DNA of 64,000 nucleotides from Streptomyces sp. TG1A-8 (GTDB lineage Bacteria; Actinomycetota; Actinomycetes; Streptomycetales; Streptomycetaceae), in NCBI RefSeq assembly GCF_030499535.1, contig NZ_JASTLB010000001.1:5394001-5458000 (forward strand), written 5' to 3'. The position numbers and the translations under genes were made by a program. Positions 1-9,701 of the stretch are shown piece after piece. Position 1 is the stretch's first letter. Every line of letters starts with the position of its first letter. The notes beneath the pieces were generated by a model, which worked only from the letters and a program-made list of their open reading frames with translations, had not been told where the DNA came from and did no database searches.

Positions 1-126
1 ACCCGGCCGAGGGAACTCGGCGAGGTGTGGGCGAGGAGGATCTCGCCGGGTTCGACCCCCAGTCGGCGCAGGTGCGCCGAGGCTGTCCCGGGTGACGAGA
101 GGGCCGGTCGGAAGGGGTGCGGGCAT
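1..126 (-). pseudogene. Aminoglycoside 3-N-acetyltransferase-like protein, N-terminus, frameshifted, cut by window edge
   Basis: Reading leftwards from an ATG at 126 gives MPAPLPTGPLVTRDSL, after which the frame must shift to continue with LRRLGVEPGEILLAHTSPSS and LGR to the window edge. The two halves together match the N-terminal pattern of AAC(3)-type acetyl-CoA-dependent acetyltransferases (a TRxSL element followed by LRxLGVxPGDxLLVHTSLSSLG). The break lies near 77-82 and is best explained by loss of two bases or gain of one. An AGGA stretch lies about 13 bases upstream of the ATG. An alternative GTG start in the second frame, further upstream, would avoid the shift but lacks a ribosome site and the TRDSL element. 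The gene is divergent from sufR. Family assignment rests on about 40 residues. Confidence 0.55.
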
Positions 127-223
127 GGTCCGGGAGTCCTGCGGACGACCGCGTGCCGCGCCACCGGTGTGCCGGACGGGGGGTCGCCGGCGGCCGGTCG
201 GGAGATCGTTTTCCCAGGTTGGA

Positions 224-237
224 TTAGGTATGCCTAA
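224..237. promoter_or_regulatory. Inverted repeat TTAGG-N4-CCTAA upstream of sufR
   Basis: A 14-bp dyad with 5-bp arms lies about 70 bases upstream of the chosen sufR start, in the region shared with the divergent acetyltransferase-like gene. The arms equal the half-sites of the actinobacterial iron box (DmdR1/IdeR type), but the spacing is shorter than in the usual 19-bp box. It may be the SufR autoregulatory operator or a degenerate iron box. The site is seen directly; the regulator is inferred. Confidence 0.4.
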
Positions 238-308
238 GTGACGCAGGGCACCGCCCGGTGATCCGGAGCGGCTTGTCAGGCCCCGAAGAATTACGCAACA
301 ATGGCGTT

Positions 309-1043
309 GTGAAAAACGTCGGTGAGGCTCGGGAGGCCCCCGCGGGGACCCCGCAGGAGGACCTCGCGACCGGTGAGCGCTCCACGCGCAACCGCGTCGC
401 GCGATCCATCCTGGACCACGGCCCGTCGACCGTCGCCGAACTGGCCGGCCGGCTGGGACTCACCCAGGCCGCCGTACGGCGCCATCTCGACGCCCTCGTC
501 GCCGACGACGTCGTGCAGGCCCGCGAGCAGCGGGTGTACGGCACCCGGACCCGGGGCCGCCCCGCCCGGGTCTTCGCGCTCACGGACTGCGGCCGGGACG
601 CCTTCGACCAGTCCTACGACAAGCTCGCCGCGGACGCCCTGCGCTGGATCGCCGAGCGGGAGGGCGGCCCGGAGGCGGTCTCCGCCTTCGCGCGCGCGAG
701 GATCGCCGCCCAGGCGGGCGCGTACCGCGCGGCGATCGAGAGCGTGAGCCCCGACAAGCGCGCGGAAGCACTGGCCAAGGCCCTGAGCGCGGACGGGTAC
801 GCTGCCACGGCGCGCAGCGCACCGGTCGGTGAGCAGCTCTGCCAGCACCACTGCCCGGTCGCCCACGTCGCGGAACAGTTCCCCCAGCTGTGCGAGGCGG
901 AGACGGAGATCTTCGCCGAGCTGCTGGGCACCCACGTCCAGCGACTGGCGACCATCGCGCACGGCGACGGCGTCTGCACGACGTTCATCCCCAAGATTTC
1001 CACTGACGCACCTGCAAGCACGGCCGGGAGGAACCCCGCATGA
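309..1043 (+). CDS. sufR: SufR-type iron-sulfur cluster-sensing transcriptional repressor of the suf operon
   Basis: This is a winged helix-turn-helix regulator of about 244 residues. The HTH is near residues 22-75 ([20 protein letters not shown]). A C-terminal cysteine cluster follows: LCQHHC, a further Cys twelve residues on in FPQLCEAE, and a last Cys in GDGVCTTF. In SufR proteins such cysteines hold the iron-sulfur cluster that controls DNA binding. I chose the GTG at 309 ([11 protein letters not shown]) over the GTG at 258 because conserved sequence begins there, although neither has a strong ribosome site. The stop overlaps the sufB ATG by four bases, so the two are translationally coupled. 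It should repress its own operon when clusters are plentiful. Confidence 0.85.
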   Translation: MKNVGEAREAPAGTPQEDLATGERSTRNRVARSILDHGPSTVAELAGRLGLTQAAVRRHLDALVADDVVQAREQRVYGTRTRGRPARVFALTDCGRDAFDQSYDKLAADALRWIAEREGGPEAVSAFARARIAAQAGAYRAAIESVSPDKRAEALAKALSADGYAATARSAPVGEQLCQHHCPVAHVAEQFPQLCEAETEIFAELLGTHVQRLATIAHGDGVCTTFIPKISTDAPASTAGRNPA

Positions 1044-2461
1044 CTCTCCCCACGGAGACTGCCCACCCCGAACTCGAGGGCCTGGGCAAGTACGAATACG
1101 GCTGGGCCGACTCCGACGTGGCCGGTGCCTCCGCCAGGCGCGGCCTCGGCGAGGACGTCGTCAAGGACATCTCCGCGAAGAAGTCCGAGCCGGAGTGGAT
1201 GACCAGGCTCCGCCTCAAGGGCCTGAAGCTCTTCGAGAAGAAGCCCATGCCGAACTGGGGCTCGGACCTGTCGGGCATCGACTTCGACAACATCAAGTAC
1301 TTCGTGCGCTCCACGGAGAAGCAGGCGGAGTCCTGGGAGGACCTCCCCGAGGACATCAAGAACACCTACGACAAGCTGGGCATCCCGGAGGCCGAGAAGC
1401 AGCGCCTGGTCGCCGGTGTCGCCGCGCAGTACGAGTCGGAGGTCGTCTACCACCAGATCCGCGAGGACCTGGAGGAGCAGGGCGTCATCTTCCTCGACAC
1501 CGACACCGCCCTGAAGCAGCACCCGGAGCTCTTCAAGGAGTACTTCGGCACGGTCATCCCGGCCGGCGACAACAAGTTCGCCGCGCTGAACACCGCCGTG
1601 TGGTCCGGCGGCTCCTTCATCTACGTGCCGAAGGGCGTGCACGTCGAGATCCCGCTCCAGGCCTACTTCCGCATCAACACGGAGAACATGGGCCAGTTCG
1701 AGCGGACCCTGATCATCGTCGACGAGGGCGCCTACGTGCACTACGTCGAGGGCTGCACGGCCCCGATCTACAAGTCGGACTCGCTGCACAGCGCCGTGGT
1801 CGAGATCATCGTCAAGAAGAACGCCCGCTGCCGCTACACCACCATCCAGAACTGGTCGAACAACGTCTACAACCTGGTCACCAAGCGCGCCGTGGCCTAC
1901 GAGGGCGCGACCATGGAGTGGGTCGACGGCAACATCGGCTCCAAGGTGACGATGAAGTACCCGGCCGTCTACCTGATGGGCGAGCACGCCAAGGGCGAGA
2001 CCCTGTCCATCGCCTTCGCGGGCGAGGGCCAGCACCAGGACGCCGGCGCCAAGATGGTCCACATGGCCCCGAACACCTCGTCCAACATCGTCTCCAAGTC
2101 GGTGGCGCGCGGTGGCGGCCGCACCTCCTACCGCGGTCTGATCGAGATCGGTGAGGGCGCCCCGGGCTCGAAGTCGAACGTGCTGTGCGACGCGCTGCTG
2201 GTCGACACCATCTCCCGCTCGGACACCTACCCGTACGTGGACGTCCGCGAGGACGACGTGTCCATGGGCCACGAGGCGACCGTCTCCAAGGTCTCCGAGG
2301 ACCAGCTCTTCTACCTGATGAGCCGCGGCCTGTCCGAGGACGAGGCGATGGCGATGATCGTGCGCGGCTTCGTCGAGCCGATCGCCAAGGAGCTGCCCAT
2401 GGAGTACGCGCTGGAGCTCAACCGGCTGATCGAGCTGCAGATGGAAGGCGCGGTGGGCTGA
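1040..2461 (+). CDS. sufB: Fe-S cluster scaffold protein SufB
   Basis: SufB is the main scaffold subunit of the cytoplasmic SufBCD complex on which iron-sulfur clusters are built. At 473 residues it has the normal length, and it carries typical SufB blocks: an N-terminal EYGWADSD region, [16 protein letters not shown] in the middle, and [20 protein letters not shown] near the C-terminus. A GGAGG ribosome site lies just before the ATG, which overlaps the sufR stop. It is the first structural gene of the suf operon and precedes sufD by 57 bases. Confidence 0.96.
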   Translation: MTLPTETAHPELEGLGKYEYGWADSDVAGASARRGLGEDVVKDISAKKSEPEWMTRLRLKGLKLFEKKPMPNWGSDLSGIDFDNIKYFVRSTEKQAESWEDLPEDIKNTYDKLGIPEAEKQRLVAGVAAQYESEVVYHQIREDLEEQGVIFLDTDTALKQHPELFKEYFGTVIPAGDNKFAALNTAVWSGGSFIYVPKGVHVEIPLQAYFRINTENMGQFERTLIIVDEGAYVHYVEGCTAPIYKSDSLHSAVVEIIVKKNARCRYTTIQNWSNNVYNLVTKRAVAYEGATMEWVDGNIGSKVTMKYPAVYLMGEHAKGETLSIAFAGEGQHQDAGAKMVHMAPNTSSNIVSKSVARGGGRTSYRGLIEIGEGAPGSKSNVLCDALLVDTISRSDTYPYVDVREDDVSMGHEATVSKVSEDQLFYLMSRGLSEDEAMAMIVRGFVEPIAKELPMEYALELNRLIELQMEGAVG

Positions 2462-2518
2462 CGCCCGCCCCGTCCGCCGGCACAGGTCTTACTCAGGAAA
2501 GAGAGCACTACGACAGCC

Positions 2519-3739
2519 ATGGCTGAGGCCCAGAACTCCCCCACTCTCGGCTCCGCTCGAGCGGGGGGACCCCCACCCGTGGGTTCCACCACCGCGGGCT
2601 CGATCGCGGTCGCCGCGGAATCGACCGTCGTCTCGCGCATGAGCGCGCCCCCCTCCTTCGACGTGGCGGACTTCCCGGTCCCGCACGGCCGCGAGGAGGA
2701 GTGGCGGTTCACCCCGCTGGAGCGCCTGCGCGGCCTGCACGACGGCACCGCGACCGCCACCGGCGAGGGCGTGAAGGTCGACGTGCAGGCCCCCGAGGGC
2801 GTCACCGTCGAGACCGTCGGACGCGACGACGCCCGGCTCGGCCGGGCGGGCACCCCCGTGGACCGCGTCGCCGCCCAGGCGTACTCCGCCTTCGAGAAGG
2901 CCTCGGTCGTCACCGTCCCCAAGGACACCGTCCTCACCGAGCCGATCCGCATCGCGGTGCACGGCCGGGGCGGGACCGCCTACGCCCACCAGGTGATCGA
3001 GCTGGGCGCCTTCGCCGAGGCCGTCGTCGTCATCGACCACACCGGCGACGCGGTGCTCGCCGCCAACGTCGACTACCTCCTCGGTGACGGCGCCAAGCTG
3101 ACCGTCGTCTGCGTCCAGGACTGGGACGACGAGGCCGTGCACGTGGCCCAGCACAACACGCTGGTCGGCCGGGACGCCTCCTTCAAGTCCGTGGTCGTCA
3201 CCTTCGGCGGCGACGTGGTGCGCCTGCACCCGCGCGTCGAGTACGCCGCCGCCGGCGGCGAGGCCGAGCTGTACGGCCTGTACTTCACCGACGCCGGGCA
3301 GCACCAGGAGCACCGCCTCCTGGTCACCCACAACGCCCCGCACTGCAAGTCGAACGTCGCCTACAAGGGCGCGCTCCAGGGCGAGGCCGCGCACGCGGTC
3401 TGGATCGGTGACGTGCTCATCGAGGCCGCGGCCGAGGGCACGGACACCTACGAGATGAACCGCAACCTGGTCCTCACGGACGGCGCGCGCGTCGACTCGG
3501 TGCCGAACCTGGAGATCGAGACCGGCGAGATCGTCGGCGCCGGCCACGCCTCCGCCACCGGCCGTTTCGACGACGAGCAGCTCTTCTACCTGATGGCCCG
3601 CGGCATCCCGCAGCACGAGGCCCGCCGGCTGGTGGTCCGCGGCTTCTTCGCCGAGCTGGTCCAGCACATCGGCGTCGCCGACATCGAGGAGCGCCTGCTC
3701 ACCAAGATCGAGCAGGAGCTGGAGGCGTCGGTCGCATGA
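2519..3739 (+). CDS. sufD: Fe-S cluster assembly protein SufD with an unusual N-terminal insert
   Basis: SufD partners SufB and SufC and is needed for iron delivery during cluster assembly. The protein is 406 residues, with the beta-helix core and the C-terminal block ASATGRFDDEQLFYLMARGI shared with SufB. The conserved part starts around residue 41 (MSAPPSFDVADFPVPHG). Before it lies an N-terminal tail, and within this tail residues 7-19 (SPTLGSARAGGPP) are encoded by a short palindromic element at 2536-2575 that looks like intergenic repeat DNA. An internal ATG at 2639 would skip the tail but has no clear ribosome site, whereas an AGGAAAGAG stretch precedes 2519. The stop overlaps the next start (ATGA). 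Confidence 0.94.
   Translation: MAEAQNSPTLGSARAGGPPPVGSTTAGSIAVAAESTVVSRMSAPPSFDVADFPVPHGREEEWRFTPLERLRGLHDGTATATGEGVKVDVQAPEGVTVETVGRDDARLGRAGTPVDRVAAQAYSAFEKASVVTVPKDTVLTEPIRIAVHGRGGTAYAHQVIELGAFAEAVVVIDHTGDAVLAANVDYLLGDGAKLTVVCVQDWDDEAVHVAQHNTLVGRDASFKSVVVTFGGDVVRLHPRVEYAAAGGEAELYGLYFTDAGQHQEHRLLVTHNAPHCKSNVAYKGALQGEAAHAVWIGDVLIEAAAEGTDTYEMNRNLVLTDGARVDSVPNLEIETGEIVGAGHASATGRFDDEQLFYLMARGIPQHEARRLVVRGFFAELVQHIGVADIEERLLTKIEQELEASVA
2536..2575. repeat. Short palindromic element inserted in frame within sufD
   Basis: The stretch has a C-run/G-run outer pair (TCCCCC at 2537-2542 against GGGGGA at 2564-2569) and a perfect 10-bp inner palindrome CGCTCGAGCG (2554-2563). From memory, elements of this kind are frequent between genes in Streptomyces. 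Here it lies inside the 5' end of sufD and keeps the frame. I saw no second full copy in the window. Confidence 0.5.
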
Positions 3740-4053
3740 CCTTCGTACGCGCCTGCGGGCTGAGCGAGCTGACGGACGACACCCCCAAGCGGGTGGAACT
3801 CGACGGCACGCCGGTCTCGGTCGTCAGGACCGAGGGCGAGGTGTTCGCGATCCACGACATCTGCTCCCACGCGAACGTCTCCCTCTCCGAGGGCGAGGTG
3901 GAGGACTGCCAGATCGAGTGCTGGCTGCACGGCTCCGCCTTCGACCTGCGCACCGGCAAGCCGTCCGGCCTCCCCGCGACGCGCCCCGTCCCCGTATACC
4001 CCGTAAAGATCGAAGGGGACGACGTGCTCGTCTCCCTCACCCAGGAGTCCTGA
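3736..4053 (+). CDS. Rieske-type [2Fe-2S] ferredoxin of the suf operon
   Basis: This 105-residue soluble protein has both halves of a Rieske cluster-binding site: CSH (in HDICSHANVSL) and CWLHG (in QIECWLHGSAFD), giving two Cys and two His ligands. Such proteins are often annotated as non-haem dioxygenase ferredoxin subunits. Here the gene sits between sufD and sufC with a 4-base overlap upstream and 7 bases downstream, so an electron-transfer role in cluster assembly is more likely than ring hydroxylation. That role is inferred from position. Confidence 0.9.
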   Translation: MTFVRACGLSELTDDTPKRVELDGTPVSVVRTEGEVFAIHDICSHANVSLSEGEVEDCQIECWLHGSAFDLRTGKPSGLPATRPVPVYPVKIEGDDVLVSLTQES

Positions 4054-4060
4054 GGCACCC

Positions 4061-4821
<761 letters not shown>

Positions 4822-4825
<4 letters not shown>

Positions 4826-6078
4826 CACAGCTGCCGGGCCTCCTCGACACCGAGGCGCTCCGCAAGGACTTCCCCATCCTGGACCGCACGGTCCACGACG
4901 GCAGGAAGCTCGTCTACCTCGACAACGCGGCGACCTCGCAGACCCCGCGCCAGGTCATCGACGCCCTGGACGAGTACTACGAGCAGCACAACGCCAACGT
5001 CCACCGTGGCGTGCACGTCCTCGCCGAGGAGGCCACGGAGCTGTACGAGGGCGCGCGGGACAAGGTCGCGGAGTTCATCAACGCGCCGAGCCGCAACGAG
5101 GTGATCTTCACCAAGAACGCCTCCGAGTCGCTGAACCTCGTGGCGAACATGCTGGGCTGGGCCGACGAGCCCTACCGGGTGGACCACGAGACCGAGATCG
5201 TCATCACGGAGATGGAGCACCACTCCAACATCGTCCCGTGGCAGCTGCTCGCGCAGCGCACGGGCGCGAAGCTGAAGTGGTTCGGCCTCACCGACGACGG
5301 CCGGCTCGACCTGTCCCGCATGGAGGAGGTCATCACCGAGAAGACGAAGATCGTCTCCTTCGTGCTGGTGTCGAACATCCTGGGCACGGTCAACCCGGTC
5401 GAGGCGATCGTGCGCCGCGCCCAGGAGGTCGGCGCGCTCGTCTGCGTCGACGCCTCCCAGGCCGCTCCGCACATGCCGCTGGACGTGCAGGCCCTCCAGG
5501 CCGACTTCGTGGCCTTCACCGGCCACAAGATGTGCGGTCCGACCGGCATCGGCGTCCTGTGGGGCCGCCAGGAGCTGCTGGAGGACCTGCCGCCGTTCCT
5601 CGGCGGCGGCGAGATGATCGAGACGGTGTCGATGCACTCCTCGACGTACGCCCCCGCGCCGCACAAGTTCGAGGCGGGCACCCCGCCGATCGCGCAGGCG
5701 GTCGGTCTGGGCGCGGCGATCGACTACCTCAACGCGATCGGCATGGACAGGATCCTCGCCCACGAGCACGCCCTGACCGAGTACGCCGTCAAGCGGTTCG
5801 CCGAGGTGCCGGACCTGCGGATCATCGGCCCCGCCACGGCCGAGGACCGCGGCGCCGCGATCTCCTTCACCCTCGGGGACGTCCACCCGCACGACGTGGG
5901 CCAGGTCCTCGACGAGCAGGGCATCGCGGTCCGGGTCGGCCACCACTGCGCGCGCCCCGTCTGCCTGCGCTACGGAATTCCCGCGACCACGCGAGCGTCG
6001 TTCTACCTGTACTCCACGCCGACCGAGATCGACGCTCTGGTCGACGGACTGGAGCACGTACGGAACTTCTTCGGCTGA
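4822..6078 (+). CDS. sufS: Cysteine desulfurase SufS
   Basis: This is a PLP-dependent class V aminotransferase-fold enzyme of 418 residues that converts cysteine to alanine and a protein-bound persulfide, the sulfur source for SufU and SufBCD. The PLP lysine is in FTGHKMCGPTG and the catalytic cysteine in GHHCARPVCLRYG. DNAATSQTP at the N-terminus is also typical of the group. The GTG start overlaps the sufC stop. sufU follows after 16 bases, the usual pairing. Confidence 0.96.
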
Positions 6079-6094
6079 AGGGCGTGCTGAAACC

Positions 6095-6562
6095 GTGAAG
6101 CTGGACTCCATGTACCAGGAAGTCATCCTGGACCACTACAAGAACCCGCACGGGCGTGGTCTCCGGGACGGCGACGCCGAGGTGCACCACGTGAACCCGA
6201 CGTGTGGCGACGAGATCACCCTCCGGGTGAAGTACGACGGCACGACCATCGAGGACGTCTCGTACGAGGGCCAGGGCTGTTCCATCAGCCAGGCATCGGC
6301 GTCCGTCCTCAACGAACTCCTCGTCGGCAAGGACGTGTCCGAGGCGCAGCGGATCCAGGAGACCTTCCTGGAGCTGATGCAGTCCAAGGGCCGGATCGAG
6401 CCGGACGACGCGATGGAGGACGTCCTGGAGGACGCCGTGGCGTTCGCCGGCGTCTCCAAGTACCCCGCCCGGGTGAAGTGCGCCCTGCTGAGCTGGATGG
6501 CGTGGAAGGACGCGACGGCCCAGGCGCTGGGCGGCGCCGAGGCCGAAAGGAAGACGGCATGA
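6095..6562 (+). CDS. sufU: SufU, zinc-dependent sulfurtransferase partner of SufS
   Basis: The 155-residue IscU/SufU-fold protein has the three metal-binding cysteines of SufU in NPTCGDEITL, GQGCSISQAS and RVKCALLSW. In Gram-positive bacteria SufU accepts the persulfide from SufS. The start is a GTG (VKLDSMYQEVILDHYKNP). The stop overlaps the sufT ATG. Confidence 0.95.
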   Translation: MKLDSMYQEVILDHYKNPHGRGLRDGDAEVHHVNPTCGDEITLRVKYDGTTIEDVSYEGQGCSISQASASVLNELLVGKDVSEAQRIQETFLELMQSKGRIEPDDAMEDVLEDAVAFAGVSKYPARVKCALLSWMAWKDATAQALGGAEAERKTA

Positions 6563-6891
6563 CCGACACCGCTGAGATGAAGCCGGCCTCGGAGGAGGAA
6601 CTCCGCGAGGCCCTGATGGACGTGGTCGACCCCGAGCTGGGCATCGACGTCGTCAACCTCGGCCTCATCTACGGCATCCACGTCGACGACGCGAACATCG
6701 CGACCGTCGACATGACCCTGACCTCCGCGGCCTGCCCGCTGACGGACGTCATCGAGGACCAGGCCAGGTCCGCCACGGACGGCCTCGTCAGCGAGTTGCG
6801 CATCAACTGGGTCTGGATGCCGCCGTGGGGCCCCGACAAGATCACGGACGACGGCCGCGAGCAGCTCCGGGCGCTCGGGTTCAACGTCTGA
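6559..6891 (+). CDS. sufT: SufT-type Fe-S assembly factor (MIP18/DUF59 family)
   Basis: This 110-residue protein has the MIP18 pattern DVVDPELGIDVVNLGLIYGI followed by LTSAACPL with the conserved cysteine. Proteins of this family help mature Fe-S proteins and commonly end suf operons. The ATG at 6559 overlaps the sufU stop and is preceded by GGAAGACGGC. A very strong hairpin terminator begins 11 bases after the stop, so this is the last gene of the operon. Confidence 0.93.
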   Translation: MTDTAEMKPASEEELREALMDVVDPELGIDVVNLGLIYGIHVDDANIATVDMTLTSAACPLTDVIEDQARSATDGLVSELRINWVWMPPWGPDKITDDGREQLRALGFNV

Positions 6892-6901
6892 GGACTCCCG
6901 C

Positions 6902-6947
6902 GGGCACGGAGCGGAGGCACCCGACGGGGTGCCTCCGCTCCGTGCCC
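6902..6947 (+). terminator. Perfect 21-bp stem terminator of the suf operon
   Basis: Positions 6902-6922 pair without mismatch with 6927-6947 around a GACG loop. There is no T tract, as is usual for Streptomyces terminators. It closes the eight-gene suf operon. Confidence 0.85.
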
Positions 6948-7096
6948 CCCGTGGTGTGCCGTGCCCGCCGCGGGGCACGGACGGCCCCTCCGCACGAGCG
7001 CCCCACCGGTGAGGACGGCGGGCCGTGCCCGGGGCGGGGGTCCGGCACGCGGGACGGGGTTCGCCCCGGCGGCCCCGCCCACGTTAGGTTTCCTGC

Positions 7097-8086
7097 ATGA
7101 CCGACTCGACTGCTTCTCGCACCACCGGCGCCGTCGCCGCCGGCCTCGCCACCATCGCCTCCGACGGCACCGTTCTCGACACCTGGTTCCCCGCCCCCGA
7201 GCTGGTGGCGGAGCCGGGCCCCTCCGGCACCGAGCGCCTCTCCGCCGAGCAGGCCGCACAGCAGCTCGGCGGCGGCGCGACCGCGGCCATCGGCCCGGAC
7301 GCCCGCCGGGGGGTCGAGGTGGTCGCGGTCCGTACGGTCATCGCCTCGCTCGACGAGAAGCCGCTCGACGCGCACGACGTCTACCTGCGCCTGCACCTGC
7401 TCTCGCACCGCCTGGTCAAGCCGCACGGCCAGAGCCTGGACGGCATCTTCGGACACCTCGCCAACGTCGCCTGGACCTCGCTCGGCCCGGTCGCCGTGGA
7501 CGACGTCGAGAAGGTCCGGCTGAACGTCCGCGCCGAGGGCCTGCACCTCCAGGTCACCTCGATCGACAAGTTCCCGCGCATGACGGACTACGTCGCCCCC
7601 AAGGGCGTCCGCATCGCCGACGCCGACCGGGTCCGCCTGGGCGCGCACCTCGCCGAGGGCACCACGGTCATGCACGAGGGCTTCGTCAACTTCAACGCCG
7701 GCACGCTCGGCACGTCCATGGTCGAGGGCCGCATCTCCGCGGGCGTCGTGGTCGGCGACGGCTCGGACATCGGCGGCGGCGCGTCCACCATGGGCACGCT
7801 GTCCGGCGGCGGCGACGTGATCATCTCGATCGGCGAGCGCTGCCTGGTCGGCGCCGAGGCGGGCGTCGGCATCGCGCTGGGCGACGAGTGCGTGGTCGAG
7901 GCCGGCCTGTACGTCACCGCGGGCACCCGCGTCACCATGCCCGACGGCCAGATCGTCAAGGCGCGCGAGCTGAACGGCGCGTCCAACATCCTCTTCCGCC
8001 GCAACTCGGTGACCGGCGTGGTCGAGGCCCGCCCGAACAACGCGGTGTGGGGCGGCCTGAACGACATCCTGCACAGCCACAACTGA
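7097..8086 (+). CDS. dapD: 2,3,4,5-tetrahydropyridine-2,6-dicarboxylate N-succinyltransferase
   Basis: DapD succinylates tetrahydrodipicolinate in the succinylase branch of lysine and diaminopimelate synthesis, in the cytoplasm. The 329-residue length fits the actinobacterial form, with an alpha/beta N-terminal domain and a left-handed beta-helix built from hexapeptide repeats (around residues 175-290, for example [14 protein letters not shown] and [18 protein letters not shown]). The gene has its own upstream region after the suf terminator and stands alone. Confidence 0.93.
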   Translation: MTDSTASRTTGAVAAGLATIASDGTVLDTWFPAPELVAEPGPSGTERLSAEQAAQQLGGGATAAIGPDARRGVEVVAVRTVIASLDEKPLDAHDVYLRLHLLSHRLVKPHGQSLDGIFGHLANVAWTSLGPVAVDDVEKVRLNVRAEGLHLQVTSIDKFPRMTDYVAPKGVRIADADRVRLGAHLAEGTTVMHEGFVNFNAGTLGTSMVEGRISAGVVVGDGSDIGGGASTMGTLSGGGDVIISIGERCLVGAEAGVGIALGDECVVEAGLYVTAGTRVTMPDGQIVKARELNGASNILFRRNSVTGVVEARPNNAVWGGLNDILHSHN

Positions 8087-8100
8087 CGCGGCCGGCCCGG

Positions 8101-8129
8101 CGGCGGCGCGCGCGGGTGCGTCGCCGCCG
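8101..8129 (+). terminator. Hairpin after dapD
   Basis: CGGCGGCG (8101-8108) pairs with CGCCGCCG (8122-8129). The stem is 8 bp with a 13-base loop, fifteen bases after the dapD stop. Confidence 0.5.
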
Positions 8130-8276
8130 CGGTGGAGCCGTGCTCGACGTGCCTGCGCCGCACCGCTCGGAATCCGCCGGGATCGTGCGGGCGGCCGGAG
8201 GCCCTGTGTCCAATTCGGCCCTTCATGGGTCACCATGGGCAGGGAGGGTCATCCACCGTCGGTCATGGGAGGCACC

Positions 8277-8417
8277 ATGAAGCTCGGCAAAGCACTGGCC
8301 ACCGGAATCGCCGAGGAGCGGCCGCTCGTCCAGGAGGAGGAGCTGCGGCTCCCCGAAGACCCCGTCCGCACCGAACCGGCCGAGCCGGCCCGTGAAGAGG
8401 TCCCGGCGGCCCGATGA
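8277..8417 (+). CDS. Small acidic protein of 46 residues, coupled to the next gene
   Basis: It starts MKLGKALATGIAEERPLVQE and ends in a Glu/Pro/Ala-rich acidic tail. A GGGAGG ribosome site lies 4 bases before the ATG, which makes translation credible despite the size. Its stop overlaps the ATG of the downstream Cys-rich gene, so the two proteins are probably made together. No signal peptide, membrane segment or known motif is seen, and I do not recognise a function. Confidence 0.65.
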   Translation: MKLGKALATGIAEERPLVQEEELRLPEDPVRTEPAEPAREEVPAAR

Positions 8418-9103
8418 GGCTGCGGCTCCCGGTGGAACGCCCGACGGAGCCGCCGACCGGATACAAGATCGCCCACCCGGTGCTGTCCCAGGACGGCACC
8501 CGGGCCGGGTTCACCGGTGTGTCCCTGGGCGGCGCGCTGCCGTACGGCGTGCTCGACGACGCTTCCTGCGTCTACGGCCGGCGGCACCGCGCGCCCGCGC
8601 GGCTGTGCGACTGCGGCTTCCACTGCGTGCACGACCGCAGGGCCGCCGAGGCCCTGCTGTGCACCGCCGAGCACCGGGGCGCGACCTTGCTGGAAGTGTC
8701 CGTGCTCGGCGCCTACATCCGCTTCGAGCGCGGTTTCCGCTACGCCCGGCAGCGGGTGCGCACGGTGAGCGTCGGCCCGTGCGCCTGCGGTGCCCCCGCC
8801 GTCGCGCTCGCCGACGCCGGCTGGGGCCGACCCGGCTGGCGGGTCCTCGCCCCGGTCTGCGCGAACTGCGCGCGCGGCCGGGCGTCCGTCTCGCCGGCGG
8901 GGTTCGCCCGGCTGGCCGGGGAGGGCCTGCGGGTGGTGACGGAAGCCGGCGGTACGCCGCCCGCGCCGGTCGCCGGCGCGGAACCGGGCGTGCCCGAACT
9001 CGTCGCCGAGGCCGCCCTCCTGCAGGCGCGGCTCGACTGGTTCCAGACCCAGCTCGCCCGGCTCGGCGAACACGGGAGCGGAGGCGGCGCGGAGCGGGGC
9101 TGA
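8414..9103 (+). CDS. Hypothetical cysteine-rich protein, probable zinc-binding
   Basis: The 229-residue protein of unknown function has three Cys clusters: CDCGFHC (with a His) at about 75-81, CACG near 121 and CANC near 154. These could form zinc-ribbon-like or other metal sites. The N-terminal half has no recognised domain, and residues 185-220 are predicted helical (LVAEAALLQARLDWFQTQLA). It overlaps the upstream 46-residue ORF by four bases, so it may act with it. Confidence 0.75.
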   Translation: MRLRLPVERPTEPPTGYKIAHPVLSQDGTRAGFTGVSLGGALPYGVLDDASCVYGRRHRAPARLCDCGFHCVHDRRAAEALLCTAEHRGATLLEVSVLGAYIRFERGFRYARQRVRTVSVGPCACGAPAVALADAGWGRPGWRVLAPVCANCARGRASVSPAGFARLAGEGLRVVTEAGGTPPAPVAGAEPGVPELVAEAALLQARLDWFQTQLARLGEHGSGGGAERG

Positions 9104-9262
9104 GGCGGGTCCAGCGGGGCTGAGGCGGTTCCTGCGGGCCGGGCCGGTCCGTCCGGGCCGTCCCGTCCGGAAGACACTCCTCTGACGGCCGGCAGCCGGG
9201 GTACTCGGCCGTTCCGACCGGGAGAGGGGCGGCGGACGACCGACCAGGGAAAGGGCACACCG

Positions 9263-9691
9263 ATGACGGACAGGATCCCGCACGGTTCGGGCGCCAAGGG
9301 CCCCGACGAGCTGCGGCAGCAGATCGAGCGGACCAGGCACGAGCTCGGCGACACCGTGGCCGAGCTGGTCGGCAGGACCGATGTGAAGGGCCGGGCGCTG
9401 GCCCGGGCCGCCGACCTCAGGGACAAGGCCGGGGCCATGACGGTGCAGCTGCGCACCAGTGCCGCCCAGGCGGGGCACGCCGTGCAGCACAAGGTGGCCA
9501 GGACCGGCCACGCGGTGCAGGACCGGGCCGGGCACGTGGGCCGCGCCGCGCGGGACACCGTCCCCGAGCCCCTGCGCGACGTGCTGCGGACGGGTCCGCG
9601 CCGCCCGGGTCCGTTCGTGGCCGCGGGCGTCCTGGGGCCCGCCGCGGCGGCCGCGGGCTTCGTGTGGGGCCGGCGGCGCCGCTGTGCGTGA
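9263..9691 (+). CDS. DUF3618-family membrane-anchored protein
   Basis: The protein is 142 residues. It opens with the DUF3618 pattern (GPDELRQQIERTRHELGDTV), continues with amphipathic helical repeats (VQHKVARTGHAVQDRAGHVG) and ends with one membrane segment (FVAAGVLGPAAAAAGFVWG) and a basic tail. Family members are widespread in actinobacteria and often sit near envelope-stress or phage-shock-like genes; the function is unknown. Its ribosome site is GGGAAAGG. It converges on the nuclease gene. Confidence 0.8.
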   Translation: MTDRIPHGSGAKGPDELRQQIERTRHELGDTVAELVGRTDVKGRALARAADLRDKAGAMTVQLRTSAAQAGHAVQHKVARTGHAVQDRAGHVGRAARDTVPEPLRDVLRTGPRRPGPFVAAGVLGPAAAAAGFVWGRRRRCA

Positions 9692-9701
9692 CCGGAAGCG
9701 A

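Noticed and set aside
25..237. Plus-strand 70-codon frame at the left edge
   Set aside because: No ribosome site, no coding pattern, and it is antisense to the AAC(3)-like remnant.
614..2272. Minus-strand open frame of 552 codons across sufR and sufB
   Set aside because: It is antisense to conserved genes, with Val/Leu/Asp/His-rich shadow composition.
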